A stretch of 64,000 bases of DNA from CAZBBB01 sp964490005 (GTDB lineage: Bacteria > Planctomycetota > B15-G4). A program made the translations under genes and the position numbers. The notes beneath the pieces are model-generated. The model was given only the letters and a program-made list of their open reading frames with translations, searched no databases and had not been told where the DNA came from. Where the stretch lies: positions 15,074 to 79,073 of the forward strand of contig CAZBBB010000003.1 of assembly GCA_964490005.1 (NCBI GenBank). The letters run 5' to 3'. Positions 8,244 through 16,312 of this stretch are shown here, piece after piece. Position 1 is the stretch's first letter. Every line of letters begins with the position of its first letter.

Positions 8244-11200
8244 GTGCTTACGTACAAGACCTGTTTGATCGCGCTGCTCGGCCTCGCATCTCTTGCGGCC
8301 AGTTCGGCGGCGCAGCCGTTGCTGCTCAAGGACCTGTCGGCGACCCGCGCTTGGCAAGGCTACGGCCCGCCCGGGTTCACCGGCACCGGCCTCCCGGGGT
8401 CTTCGAACCCCATCCCGATGGACCTCGGGCGAAGTTCGGCCATCGTCGACCTCGACGGTGACGGCTTTGGCGACCTCGTCGTCGGAGCACCGCTGGTGCC
8501 GACGAATCCCGCCTCCCAGGTACTCGACGATGCCGGGCGAGTCTACGTGTACTTCGGAGGACCGGGCCTCGGCTTGCCGGGGACCGCCGGCACGTTCAGT
8601 TTTGCCGCCTTCCCGAACGGAGCCGCCATCGAGTTCGTCGGCGATCCGGGTGATCGCATCGGGTCGTCGATCGCCGCCGCCGGTGACGTGAACGGCGACG
8701 GCCTGCAGGACGCGATCATCGGCGCACCGAATCACACGATGGGTGCTCGGGAAGCTGCAGGCGGCGCCTACCTGCTGCTCGGTCGAACGAACTTCAAGTC
8801 GCTTCCCAAGAAGATCGTGCTCTCGTCCTTCGCTGCGACGCCCGGCAACAAGGCGATGTTCATCCAGGGGGCGAGGTCGTTCGGCTTGTCGGGGTCCTCG
8901 GTCTCGGGAAACGTCGACGTGAACGGCGACGCGCTTCGGGATCTCGTCCTGGGTGCGCCGCTCGACTCGACCAATGGCCGCAGCCAGAACGGCACTGCGA
9001 CGGTCCTGTACGGCCAGCCGGGTTTCGCCACCATGACCCTGCTCGATCTCGACACGCAGGGGGCCGGACAGGTCACCGTGGTTCACGGCGCGACGGACTT
9101 CCAGTTCGTCGGTTTCTCCGTGAGCGGCATCGGCAAGTTCGACCCCGTCCTGCCGATGACGAACAACGCGCTGAGTCCGGTGCTGGGCGACGATGTCGCC
9201 ATCGGCGCGCCGGGCACGACCGTGGGGACGAAGTTCTTCGCCGGTGCGGTGTACGCGTTGCGCGGCACGAACGGCGGCGTGCCCGCTGCGTCCTACACAA
9301 CCTCCGATTTCGGTACGGGGCCGTTCAAGGCAGGCGTGGTCTACACCGGCAAGGATGCCGGGGATCAGGCGGGCTTCTTCGTGAATCGCGTGGGCAACCT
9401 GATCTTCGATGCGGACGGATACGAGGACTTCGCCATCACGTCCCCGTTCAGCGATGGCGTCGGCAAGCCGAACAGCGGGTCGATCTACGTCGTGGGCGGG
9501 TCCGTCATCGGCATCCATCCCCAGGGATTCGACCTCGGCCTCCTCGGCCAGAATCCCCCGACGCAGGTCGGCATCCACATCCAGGGCGCGGTCACCAATG
9601 GCGGCCAGCAGGGCGTCTACGTCGCGAATGCAGGCGACTGGAACGGGGACACCGTGCCCGACCTGCTCGTGGGCTTTCCGAACGTCACGCTGTCCGCGGG
9701 TACGGGGATCTTCGTCGGCGCAGGCAGGGCGCGCGTCCTGAACGGCCTGGCGACACTCTCCACGCTCGGCACCGTCAACCTGGGCTCGGTCGGCGAACCC
9801 TTCACGCTGATCTCCTTCTCGGGCGAAGCAACCGGCGACTATGCCGGACATGGACTGGCGGTCGGTGATCTCAATGGCGACGGATCGCTCGATGTGCACA
9901 TCGGCGCGCCCGGCGCGTCCTCGCCCGCCAATCCGCTCGATTTCTCGGGCGTCGCAAACCTGGAGACCGGCCGTTCGCACGTGGTCTACGGCCCATTGCT
10001 CCGCATCGACTCGATGACGCCGACGGCGACGCACTTCGGCGGCCCCAAGGTCACGCTGACTGCGACGAATCTTCCGGCCGGCGCGACCCTCAAGGTCGAA
10101 GGCGTTCCGGCCGTGATCGACTCCCTCGTTCCGGGGACGCCCGGAACGCTGCAGTTCACGCCCCCGAAACTCGTTCCGCCAGGCGTTCCGGCCGACATCG
10201 CGCTGACGACCACGAACGGAAACGTGAACTACAAGGACTTCCTCACGTACAACCCGCTCTCGATTTCGTCAGGACCCAATCCGCCGACGGGATTCGAGTT
10301 CAATCCGGCCAGCTTCACCGGCAACGGCTTCTCCACGATCGCCGACACGACCGTCACGATCGGCGGATTCCCGGCCGCCGTCACGGCCATCGACGGCCTC
10401 GCGGGCACGATGTCGATCACGTTGCCGGACGGCCCTCCGGGCAATGTTCCGCTCGACGTCGTGATCACGAACGGCAACGGATCCGTGACGCTGACCGGGG
10501 CCATGACGTACTTGCCGCTCGTCGTCAAGTCGATCGTGCCGAACTCGGGCAAGCAAACGTCGGGGATCTTCGTGCCCGGTGCGGTGCCCTTTGCGGGCGA
10601 ACCGGTGCAGCAGGTCGCCGTGACGGTCCAGGCCTCGGGCGCGCTGCCCCCCGATCTCGTGATCGCCTTCGGGACGGACGCGCTCGGCTACCGTCCGGCC
10701 GTCATCCAGTCGATCGTGGGCGACGTCGTCACGGTGGACGTGCCGTACTTCCTGCTGGGCCCGCAGAACGTGGTCGTGAACATTCGGGCCGGCTCGATCA
10801 GTTCCACCGACGTCGGCATTCTCGAGAGCGCGTTCACGTATCAGGCGAGCGACTTCACGGAGCTGAGCTCGTACCAGAAGCCGGGTCTCGATCCGCTCAA
10901 GCCGCCAGTGGCCCTCATGAGCGGTCAATTCACGAATGGCGGCCAGGTCCTGCTGCTGATCGGCAATCTCGCGGGAGCGCAGTCCCTCGGCGCCGTCATG
11001 TTCCTCGGAGTGGCCCTGGCCAACCCGCCGCTGCCGCTGCACGGCGGACTGTTCGGCATCAGTCTCACGAATCAGGTCTTCAGCTTCAGCCTCCCGGGCG
11101 GCGTTCCCGCCATCGCCATCTCCACGGCGATGCCGAACAACATGCCCGCGAGCGCGAACGGACTTCCGCTCTACATCCAGGTGCTCACCAAGGAGAAGCT

Positions 11201-11258
11201 CGGCGCCGTGACCGAGTTCGGCCTGAGCAATGTGCTGGTGATGACGATCCGGATCTGA
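8244..11258 (+). CDS. Secreted FG-GAP beta-propeller protein with IPT/TIG domains and C-terminal tail
   Basis: This exported protein of about 1004 residues opens with a signal peptide, MLTYKTCLIALLGLASLAAS, cut before AQ. The GTG at 8244 is preferred because GAGGGA lies just upstream and the ATG at 8223 would add an acidic lead. Six or more integrin-type FG-GAP repeats follow, for example DLDGDGFGDLVVGAP near residue 70, DVNGDGLQDAIIGAP near 148, and others near 226, 389, 466 and 542. They are expected to fold as a propeller. Between about 590 and 780 lie two or three IPT/TIG-like immunoglobulin domains ('ITNGNGSVTLTGAMTYLPLVV'-type strands). The last 130 residues resemble the tail of the protein at 2689. 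It is probably a surface adhesin or matrix component. Confidence 0.83.
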   Translation: MLTYKTCLIALLGLASLAASSAAQPLLLKDLSATRAWQGYGPPGFTGTGLPGSSNPIPMDLGRSSAIVDLDGDGFGDLVVGAPLVPTNPASQVLDDAGRVYVYFGGPGLGLPGTAGTFSFAAFPNGAAIEFVGDPGDRIGSSIAAAGDVNGDGLQDAIIGAPNHTMGAREAAGGAYLLLGRTNFKSLPKKIVLSSFAATPGNKAMFIQGARSFGLSGSSVSGNVDVNGDALRDLVLGAPLDSTNGRSQNGTATVLYGQPGFATMTLLDLDTQGAGQVTVVHGATDFQFVGFSVSGIGKFDPVLPMTNNALSPVLGDDVAIGAPGTTVGTKFFAGAVYALRGTNGGVPAASYTTSDFGTGPFKAGVVYTGKDAGDQAGFFVNRVGNLIFDADGYEDFAITSPFSDGVGKPNSGSIYVVGGSVIGIHPQGFDLGLLGQNPPTQVGIHIQGAVTNGGQQGVYVANAGDWNGDTVPDLLVGFPNVTLSAGTGIFVGAGRARVLNGLATLSTLGTVNLGSVGEPFTLISFSGEATGDYAGHGLAVGDLNGDGSLDVHIGAPGASSPANPLDFSGVANLETGRSHVVYGPLLRIDSMTPTATHFGGPKVTLTATNLPAGATLKVEGVPAVIDSLVPGTPGTLQFTPPKLVPPGVPADIALTTTNGNVNYKDFLTYNPLSISSGPNPPTGFEFNPASFTGNGFSTIADTTVTIGGFPAAVTAIDGLAGTMSITLPDGPPGNVPLDVVITNGNGSVTLTGAMTYLPLVVKSIVPNSGKQTSGIFVPGAVPFAGEPVQQVAVTVQASGALPPDLVIAFGTDALGYRPAVIQSIVGDVVTVDVPYFLLGPQNVVVNIRAGSISSTDVGILESAFTYQASDFTELSSYQKPGLDPLKPPVALMSGQFTNGGQVLLLIGNLAGAQSLGAVMFLGVALANPPLPLHGGLFGISLTNQVFSFSLPGGVPAIAISTAMPNNMPASANGLPLYIQVLTKEKLGAVTEFGLSNVLVMTIRI

Positions 11259-11304
11259 GGGCGCGCCGCGGGCCGCGCTCGCACGACGCAGCCGTCGGAG
11301 ACTT

Positions 11305-11976
11305 TCAGGAAGCGACGCGATCGAGAATGTCGGCGAGCGCCCGTCGGCCGCCGCCCGCCGAGTCGGCGCGCAGGCCGTAGAGGTAGTGCAACGCCTGCGC
11401 CGTGACGCGCGCGATGCTCGCCCCGAGCACGACCGGGTCCGTCCGTCCGGGAACATCGACCTCGACCTCGACCCGCGCGCCTTCGGGGAACCAGCCGCGG
11501 TCGTTGCGGATGACGCGTACTCCCAGCCCGCTCGGCGAGATGTCCACGAGGCGCCCTGGAACCTGTTCCCGCTCGCCGCGGATCGTCACCGCCAGCCGCA
11601 CGCGCAGGCCCGGCAGGGAGCGACGGTCACCCCGGCGACGCTGGCAGGGGGCGACGAGCGACGGCGGGTCGAGCACGACAAGAGCGCTCGTGGCACGATC
11701 CCGGTACGGCGACCACTGGTGGATCGAGGTCAGGAACGTGTGCACGGAGCCCTCGGCGTCCGTGAAGAAGCCGCGTACGGCCGCGCCCGTGCGCATGACA
11801 CCGACGAATCCCTCCGGCAGAGACGTCGTGACGTGGATGCGTGCCTTGGGGTCGGCCGGCAGGAGACGACCCGTGCACTGCACGATCTCGCCGTTGACGA
11901 GGATCCACAACTCGAGCGGGTGCCTGGCCTCGCAGGCCGAGGAGAGTGGCTGAGGCAGCAGGTGCGTGGCGCCCAT
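11305..11976 (-). CDS. PilZ domain protein (YcgR-like, putative c-di-GMP receptor)
   Basis: This 223-residue protein has an N-terminal beta-rich half resembling YcgR-N (residues 1-105). A PilZ domain follows, with the nucleotide-binding 'RRRGDRR' near residue 115 and 'DISPSGLGV' near 145, which fits the RxxxR...(D/N)xSxxG consensus. Such proteins bind cyclic di-GMP and alter motility or surface properties. It lies just upstream of aroB on the same strand. The other c-di-GMP-related gene in the window is the HD-GYP regulator at 47012. Confidence 0.85.
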   Translation of the reverse strand: MGATHLLPQPLSSACEARHPLELWILVNGEIVQCTGRLLPADPKARIHVTTSLPEGFVGVMRTGAAVRGFFTDAEGSVHTFLTSIHQWSPYRDRATSALVVLDPPSLVAPCQRRRGDRRSLPGLRVRLAVTIRGEREQVPGRLVDISPSGLGVRVIRNDRGWFPEGARVEVEVDVPGRTDPVVLGASIARVTAQALHYLYGLRADSAGGGRRALADILDRVAS

Positions 11977-12001
11977 GCCCGTCCTGATCGGCTGCGCGGC
12001 T

Positions 12002-13036
12002 TCAGGAAGTTGAGGCGCGGCCCTGAAGTGCTTCCAGGCCCTTCTCGAACGCGCCTTCGGGCGCGGGCTCGAGGATCTCGAGCGCCCCGGGGGCTTTCAC
12101 GGCGATCAGCACCGGCGCTCCGCGGGTGCGTTTCTTGTCGCGGCGCAGCCGGTCGCCGAGGCCGCGCAGATCGACGGACCAGGCGACCGGCAGTTCCCAA
12201 GCCTCCAGTGCGGCGCGCAGCCGGCCCTCGAGCCCTTCGGGCGCGCCCGGCAGGTGGCTGCCCAGGCGCGCCGCGCACAGCAGACCGAGGCCCACCGCCT
12301 CACCGTGGAGCAGATCCGGAGCGGCCGCCGACTCGAGCGCGTGGCCGAACGTGTGGCCCAGATTGAGCAGTCGGCGCGCGCCGCGGTCGTACGGATCGCG
12401 CGCGACGAGATCCGCCTTGACCGCCAGGCAGTCGCGGATCATGTCGATGGCATCGTCGCGTGCCGCCTTGAGTGCGGCGCGTGGAATTCGCTCGACCCGC
12501 GCGAGCAGGGGCTCTCCGGAAATCAGCGCGGTCTTGAGGACTTCAGCCATGCCCGCCGCGAGTTCCCGACGCGGCAGCGTCGCCAGCAGCGTCGGGTCGG
12601 CGAGCAGCCGGGCAGGCGCGTGGAACGTTCCGATGGAGTTCTTCCCCCGGCCGTGGTTGACGGCGGTCTTGCCGCCGAGCGCGGCGTCGACCTGTCCGAC
12701 GAGCGTCGTCGGGACCGCCGTCCACTCCAGCCCGCGTCGATGGAGACTCGCCGCGAGTCCTCCGAGATCCGTGACGACCCCGCCACCGATCGCGAGCAGC
12801 TCACCGTCGCGGTCGATGCCGGCAGCGTCGAGCGCGAGCAGCAACTCGCCGAGCTGCGTCCAGTTCTTGCGGGCCTCCCCCGGCGCCAGCACCAGATGGG
12901 GGTGGCGCATGAGGCGCGGGGGCAGCAGCGGCGCCACGTGCGCGTCCGTGAGGACGAAGGTTCCGCCCGCGGCCGCGGGCGCGTCCGCCAACCCGGCCAG
13001 CAGGCCGCGATCGACGCTGACCTGCGTGCCGTTCAC
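12002..13036 (-). CDS. aroB: 3-dehydroquinate synthase
   Basis: AroB converts DAHP to 3-dehydroquinate, the second step of the shikimate pathway, using NAD and a divalent metal. The 344-residue protein carries the NAD-binding 'GGGVVTDLGG', 'GGKTAVNH', 'LPRRELAAGMAEVLK' (metal-binding Glu), 'NLGHTFGH' (metal-binding His) and 'HGEAVGLG'. Its length is normal. The start GTG 13036 overlaps the stop of the upstream gene by four bases (GTGA); the same frame is open much further upstream but lacks conservation. It is the third gene of a minus-strand run starting at 15083. Confidence 0.93.
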   Translation of the reverse strand: MNGTQVSVDRGLLAGLADAPAAAGGTFVLTDAHVAPLLPPRLMRHPHLVLAPGEARKNWTQLGELLLALDAAGIDRDGELLAIGGGVVTDLGGLAASLHRRGLEWTAVPTTLVGQVDAALGGKTAVNHGRGKNSIGTFHAPARLLADPTLLATLPRRELAAGMAEVLKTALISGEPLLARVERIPRAALKAARDDAIDMIRDCLAVKADLVARDPYDRGARRLLNLGHTFGHALESAAAPDLLHGEAVGLGLLCAARLGSHLPGAPEGLEGRLRAALEAWELPVAWSVDLRGLGDRLRRDKKRTRGAPVLIAVKAPGALEILEPAPEGAFEKGLEALQGRASTS

Positions 13037-14391
13037 GCCGGCGACGAGCCGGTGGCGTCGCCGTGTTCCGAGTCCGGTCGGGCGCCTTGCGCGAGCCGCC
13101 GCTGGCGCGCGAGCCGTGCCTGCCGCGCGGCGACGGCGGATGCGCGATCCCTTCGTGCCGCCCACGCGAGCAGGCCGGCAACGACGACGACGAGTCCGAT
13201 GGTGACCTTGATGAGCAGGGACGGCAGCACGCTCGGGGGCGCGTGGTAGATCGTCATGCGTCGGGCGGCGACGACGGCGGCGGTGTGCGGCTGGCCGGAG
13301 CGATTCTCGTACGAGTAGCGGCGGAAGTAGACGCCGTCCACGTCGAGCACGGTGCGGCGCAAGACGGCGTCCGCGGGCGGCGGGTCGAACGACCAGACGA
13401 GCGCCGTCCCGCGGTTGCTCGTCAGCCAGATCCTCCAGATGAACGGGACCTCCAACGGGTTCTCGCCGCGCGGCCCGAGCGGCAATTGGTCGGCCCAGGC
13501 CAGCAGGCCCGAGACGCGCACGACCTGCCCGCGATACGCCTCGGTGTGCTGCATGAGCTGCACGGCGGTGATCTCGGCGGGCGGCGCGCCGCCTGGGAGG
13601 AAATCCTCGTCCGGGGCGTGCCGCACGTAGGAGAGGACGTCGTAGAACTCGGGGCTCTCGAGCGGCTGGCTGGCCTGAGTCAGATCGTGATCCCGGACGC
13701 GCGCGAGCGCCCCGGGGCCCAGTTCGGTGACGGGCGCGATCGGCCAGCTCGATCTCAGCAGTTCCTCCGCGATGACGATCGGACCGACGGCGAAGGTTCG
13801 ATCGGGGCGCAGCATCTCGTGCTGCTTCAAGTAGAAGCCGGCCAGGCGGACGACATCGCCCGGACGGCAGTCGTCCGGCTCGGTGACGACGAGATACGTC
13901 CATGAGTTTCCGGAGGCGTCGCGCACTTCGCCGCGCCCGGCGGCGCCCGGGGGGCCGCCGGCCTCGTGCCAGACGAGTTCGCCGCGCACCCAGACCGGCT
14001 GCCCGCGTCGCGCCGCGCTCTCGACGGCCAGCGTCTCGGCGGACAGCGGCTCCGCACCGAGCACCTCCAGATCGCCGTAGACCAGCAACGCGGCCTGATC
14101 GAGCAGGTGGCGCGTCGGTCCGGGCTCCAGCACGACACGATCCTCGCGCCGCTCGTCGCTCACGGACGCGAGTTGCGTCGCGTCGACGCGAGCGAGCGGC
14201 GCGACGATCCGCGGCTCCTCGGGTGGCGGCACGTCGTCCTGGCCGGAGTCGGGATCGACCTGCCGATCCATGTTCAGGATCAGGATCACGAGCAGCGCCA
14301 CGAGGGCGACGCTGTAGACGACCAGGCGGCGCAAGGCGTGGCTGCCGGACTTGCCTTCGAGGGCCGAGCGGCGGATGCGCTCCTTGTCCAT
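13033..14391 (-). CDS. Unknown membrane-anchored protein with two terminal TM helices
   Basis: This 452-residue protein is not assigned to a family. A basic N-terminus is followed by a membrane helix (about 26-43, 'VVYSVALVALLVILIL'). A periplasmic region of about 350 residues follows, and a second helix lies near the C-terminus ('IKVTIGLVVVVAGLLAWAA'), ending in a basic coiled tail. The extramembrane part contains two stretches reading like OB-fold strands, 'GDVVRLAGFYLKQ' and 'GQVVRVSGLLAW', so a pair of small barrels is possible. It shares one base with the amidotransferase stop (TGATG) and four with aroB. Its link to either metabolism is unclear. Confidence 0.7.
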   Translation of the reverse strand: MDKERIRRSALEGKSGSHALRRLVVYSVALVALLVILILNMDRQVDPDSGQDDVPPPEEPRIVAPLARVDATQLASVSDERREDRVVLEPGPTRHLLDQAALLVYGDLEVLGAEPLSAETLAVESAARRGQPVWVRGELVWHEAGGPPGAAGRGEVRDASGNSWTYLVVTEPDDCRPGDVVRLAGFYLKQHEMLRPDRTFAVGPIVIAEELLRSSWPIAPVTELGPGALARVRDHDLTQASQPLESPEFYDVLSYVRHAPDEDFLPGGAPPAEITAVQLMQHTEAYRGQVVRVSGLLAWADQLPLGPRGENPLEVPFIWRIWLTSNRGTALVWSFDPPPADAVLRRTVLDVDGVYFRRYSYENRSGQPHTAAVVAARRMTIYHAPPSVLPSLLIKVTIGLVVVVAGLLAWAARRDRASAVAARQARLARQRRLAQGARPDSEHGDATGSSPA

Positions 14392-15083
14392 CAGCTCACG
14401 CCCGTCGCGGCGCGCACGAGCGCCTCGAAGAGGCGCTGCTGGCGCGGATCGCCCTCCATGCGCTCGGGGTGCCACTGCACGCCCACGAGGAACGGCACGC
14501 CGTCGGCCTCCCAGGCTTCGATGATGCCGTCCTCCGCGACCGCGACCGCCCGCAGGCCGCGACCGAGCGCGTTCACGGCCTGGTGGTGCTCGGTGTTCAC
14601 CAGGAGCTCGCGTCCGAGCCATTCGCCGATCTTCGAGCCCTCGGCGACCGTGATCGCATGCCGTCGCAGGAAGGTCGGGTCCTTGTGGTCGAGCGCGCCA
14701 CCGAGATCGGGGATGTGCTGATGCAGGCTTCCCCCGGCCGCGACGTTCAGCGTCTGCATGCCGCCGCAGACGCCGAGCGCGGGAGCGCCGCGGTCGAGCG
14801 CCGCGTGCGCGAGCAGCAGTTCGGTCGTCGCCCGCGCCGGGTGCATGAGTCGTGCGGACGGATGCAGCGCCTCACCCCAGAGCGCCGGGTCGAGGTCGTC
14901 GCTCCCCGAGAAGACGATGCCGTCGAGGCGCGAGAGCAGCGTGCTCGCCTCGCGTGCATCGCTCACGAACGGGAGCGGCACGGGGAGCCCGCCGGCCCGC
15001 AGGATGGCTCGGGCATAGGCGGGTTTGACGTCGGGGCGGCCCTCGGCGTCGGACGTGCTCGTCACACCGATGAAGGGGCGCAT
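14391..15083 (-). CDS. Class I glutamine amidotransferase, gamma-glutamyl-GABA hydrolase (PuuD/peptidase C26) type
   Basis: This 230-residue amidohydrolase of the PuuD/peptidase C26 type cleaves gamma-glutamyl bonds in the cytoplasm. The nucleophile Cys sits in 'LGVCGGMQTLN'; the usual Arg after Cys-Gly (GxCRGxQ) is Gly here. The His-Glu pair is in 'GVQWHPERM'. The N-terminal 'IGVTSTSDA' and 'FSGSDDLDPALWGE' are characteristic of the family. It begins a minus-strand run and is divergent from folC over only 23 bases, with a perfect TATAAT eight bases before its ATG. The substrate is uncertain. Confidence 0.85.
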   Translation of the reverse strand: MRPFIGVTSTSDAEGRPDVKPAYARAILRAGGLPVPLPFVSDAREASTLLSRLDGIVFSGSDDLDPALWGEALHPSARLMHPARATTELLLAHAALDRGAPALGVCGGMQTLNVAAGGSLHQHIPDLGGALDHKDPTFLRRHAITVAEGSKIGEWLGRELLVNTEHHQAVNALGRGLRAVAVAEDGIIEAWEADGVPFLVGVQWHPERMEGDPRQQRLFEALVRAATGVS

Positions 15084-15091
15084 GCGGGCCG

Positions 15092-15099
15092 ATTATAGT
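15092..15099. promoter_or_regulatory. Overlapping back-to-back -10 elements for two divergent genes
   Basis: The 23-base gap between the amidotransferase (minus) and folC (plus) contains TATAAT read on the minus strand (15097-15092) and TATAGT on the plus strand (15094-15099). The spacing to the start codons is 8 and 7 bases respectively, so both messages would begin at or within a base or two of their ATG. On the minus strand a TTGTCG lies 19 bases further upstream, inside folC. Leaderless transcription in both directions is inferred. Confidence 0.5.
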
Positions 15100-15106
15100 G
15101 GTCGCC

Positions 15107-16312
15107 ATGACCGCGGCGACAACGGCATCGCGCCTCGACGCGCTGCTTGCCGGCCTCATCGATCTCGAGCGCTCGCGTGCCTTTCACGAGGGACGCATCG
15201 CGCTGCAGCCGGGCCGCATGCAGGCGCTCCTGGACGCGCTGCCCGATCTGCCCGAGCCGCGAGTCGGCGTGCACGTCGCGGGCAGCGAGGGCAAGACGAG
15301 CACGACCGAACTCATCGCCGCCGGGCTTCGCGCCCACGGCCTGCGGACCGCGACCTACACCTCGCCGCACCTGCGCGACGTCCGCGAGCGATTGCGCATC
15401 GACGGAGAGTTCCCTCCCGACGCGCTCCTCGAAGAAGCCACGGCGCGGGTCGAGGCGGCGGTGAGGCGAGCGGGCCTCCAGCCGAGCTACTTCGAGTTCG
15501 TGACCGCGCTCGCGCGCTGCCTCTACGCACTCGCTTCCGTCGACTCCGTCGTCTGGGAGACGGGCCTGGGGGGGCGTCTCGATGCGACGCGCCTCATGCC
15601 CGCTCGGCTCGCCGTGATCACTACCATCAGTCTCGAGCATGTCGCCATCCTGGGGAATTCCCTGGCGGCCATCGCGCGCGAGAAGGCCGGCATCGTGCGC
15701 CCGGGCCGGCCGGTCGTGCTTGGCGCCGGGATTCCGGGCGAGGCCCTCGACGAGATCGTGCGCATCGCCGGAGAACTCGCGGCTCCCGTCCTCATGGCGC
15801 CGAGCGGCGGGCCCTCCGCCGCGTCCCGCAACGTCTCGCTCGCTCGCCGGGCGCTGCAGGCCCTCTCAGCGGAGGGCGCACTGCCGCCCCACGGGCCCCG
15901 GATCGACGAGGCGCTCGCGGTCCATCGCGTCGAAGGCCGACTCGAGCGGCGCGGGCGCGTGCTGTTCGACGGCGCTCACACCGTCGCCGCGATGGGGCTC
16001 CTCGCCCGGTCGCTCGCCGCGGAGCCGCTCGGTGCCGTCGTGTTCGGCGCGACGAGCGGGCGCGATCCGGCCGCAATGCTCGCGCCGCTCGAGGCGCTCG
16101 GCGTACCCGTCTGGCTCACGCTCGCCCCCGGAGGACGCGGCATCGCCTGCGAAGTGCTGCAGGCGGCGCTCGCGCCCGGAGTCGTCGCGCACGTGGTCCC
16201 CGATCCGCCTGCGGCGCTCTCGGCCGCGCTCGAGGCGGCGCGCGACCGTACCGTGCTCGTCACCGGCTCGCTGCATCTCGTCGGCAGCCTGCTGTCCAGG
16301 CTTTCGTGCTGA
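15107..16312 (+). CDS. folC: Folylpolyglutamate synthase / dihydrofolate synthase (FolC)
   Basis: FolC adds glutamate to dihydropteroate and to folates. The 401-residue Mur-ligase-fold protein shows the P-loop 'GSEGKTSTTELI' (the family usually has GTNGKGS), 'YTSPHLRDVRERLRI', 'ETGLGGRLDATR', 'SLEHVAILG', the lysine region 'AREKAGIVR' and the C-terminal 'FDGAHTVAAM'. The ATG at 15107 is chosen; a GTG three codons earlier falls inside the -10 element. The next gene begins inside its last codons. Confidence 0.88.
   Translation: MTAATTASRLDALLAGLIDLERSRAFHEGRIALQPGRMQALLDALPDLPEPRVGVHVAGSEGKTSTTELIAAGLRAHGLRTATYTSPHLRDVRERLRIDGEFPPDALLEEATARVEAAVRRAGLQPSYFEFVTALARCLYALASVDSVVWETGLGGRLDATRLMPARLAVITTISLEHVAILGNSLAAIAREKAGIVRPGRPVVLGAGIPGEALDEIVRIAGELAAPVLMAPSGGPSAASRNVSLARRALQALSAEGALPPHGPRIDEALAVHRVEGRLERRGRVLFDGAHTVAAMGLLARSLAAEPLGAVVFGATSGRDPAAMLAPLEALGVPVWLTLAPGGRGIACEVLQAALAPGVVAHVVPDPPAALSAALEAARDRTVLVTGSLHLVGSLLSRLSC

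Noticed and set aside
8199..10034. A 611-codon minus-strand frame opposite the second FG-GAP gene
   Set aside because: It is a compositional shadow; the plus frame has the signal peptide, repeats and tail.
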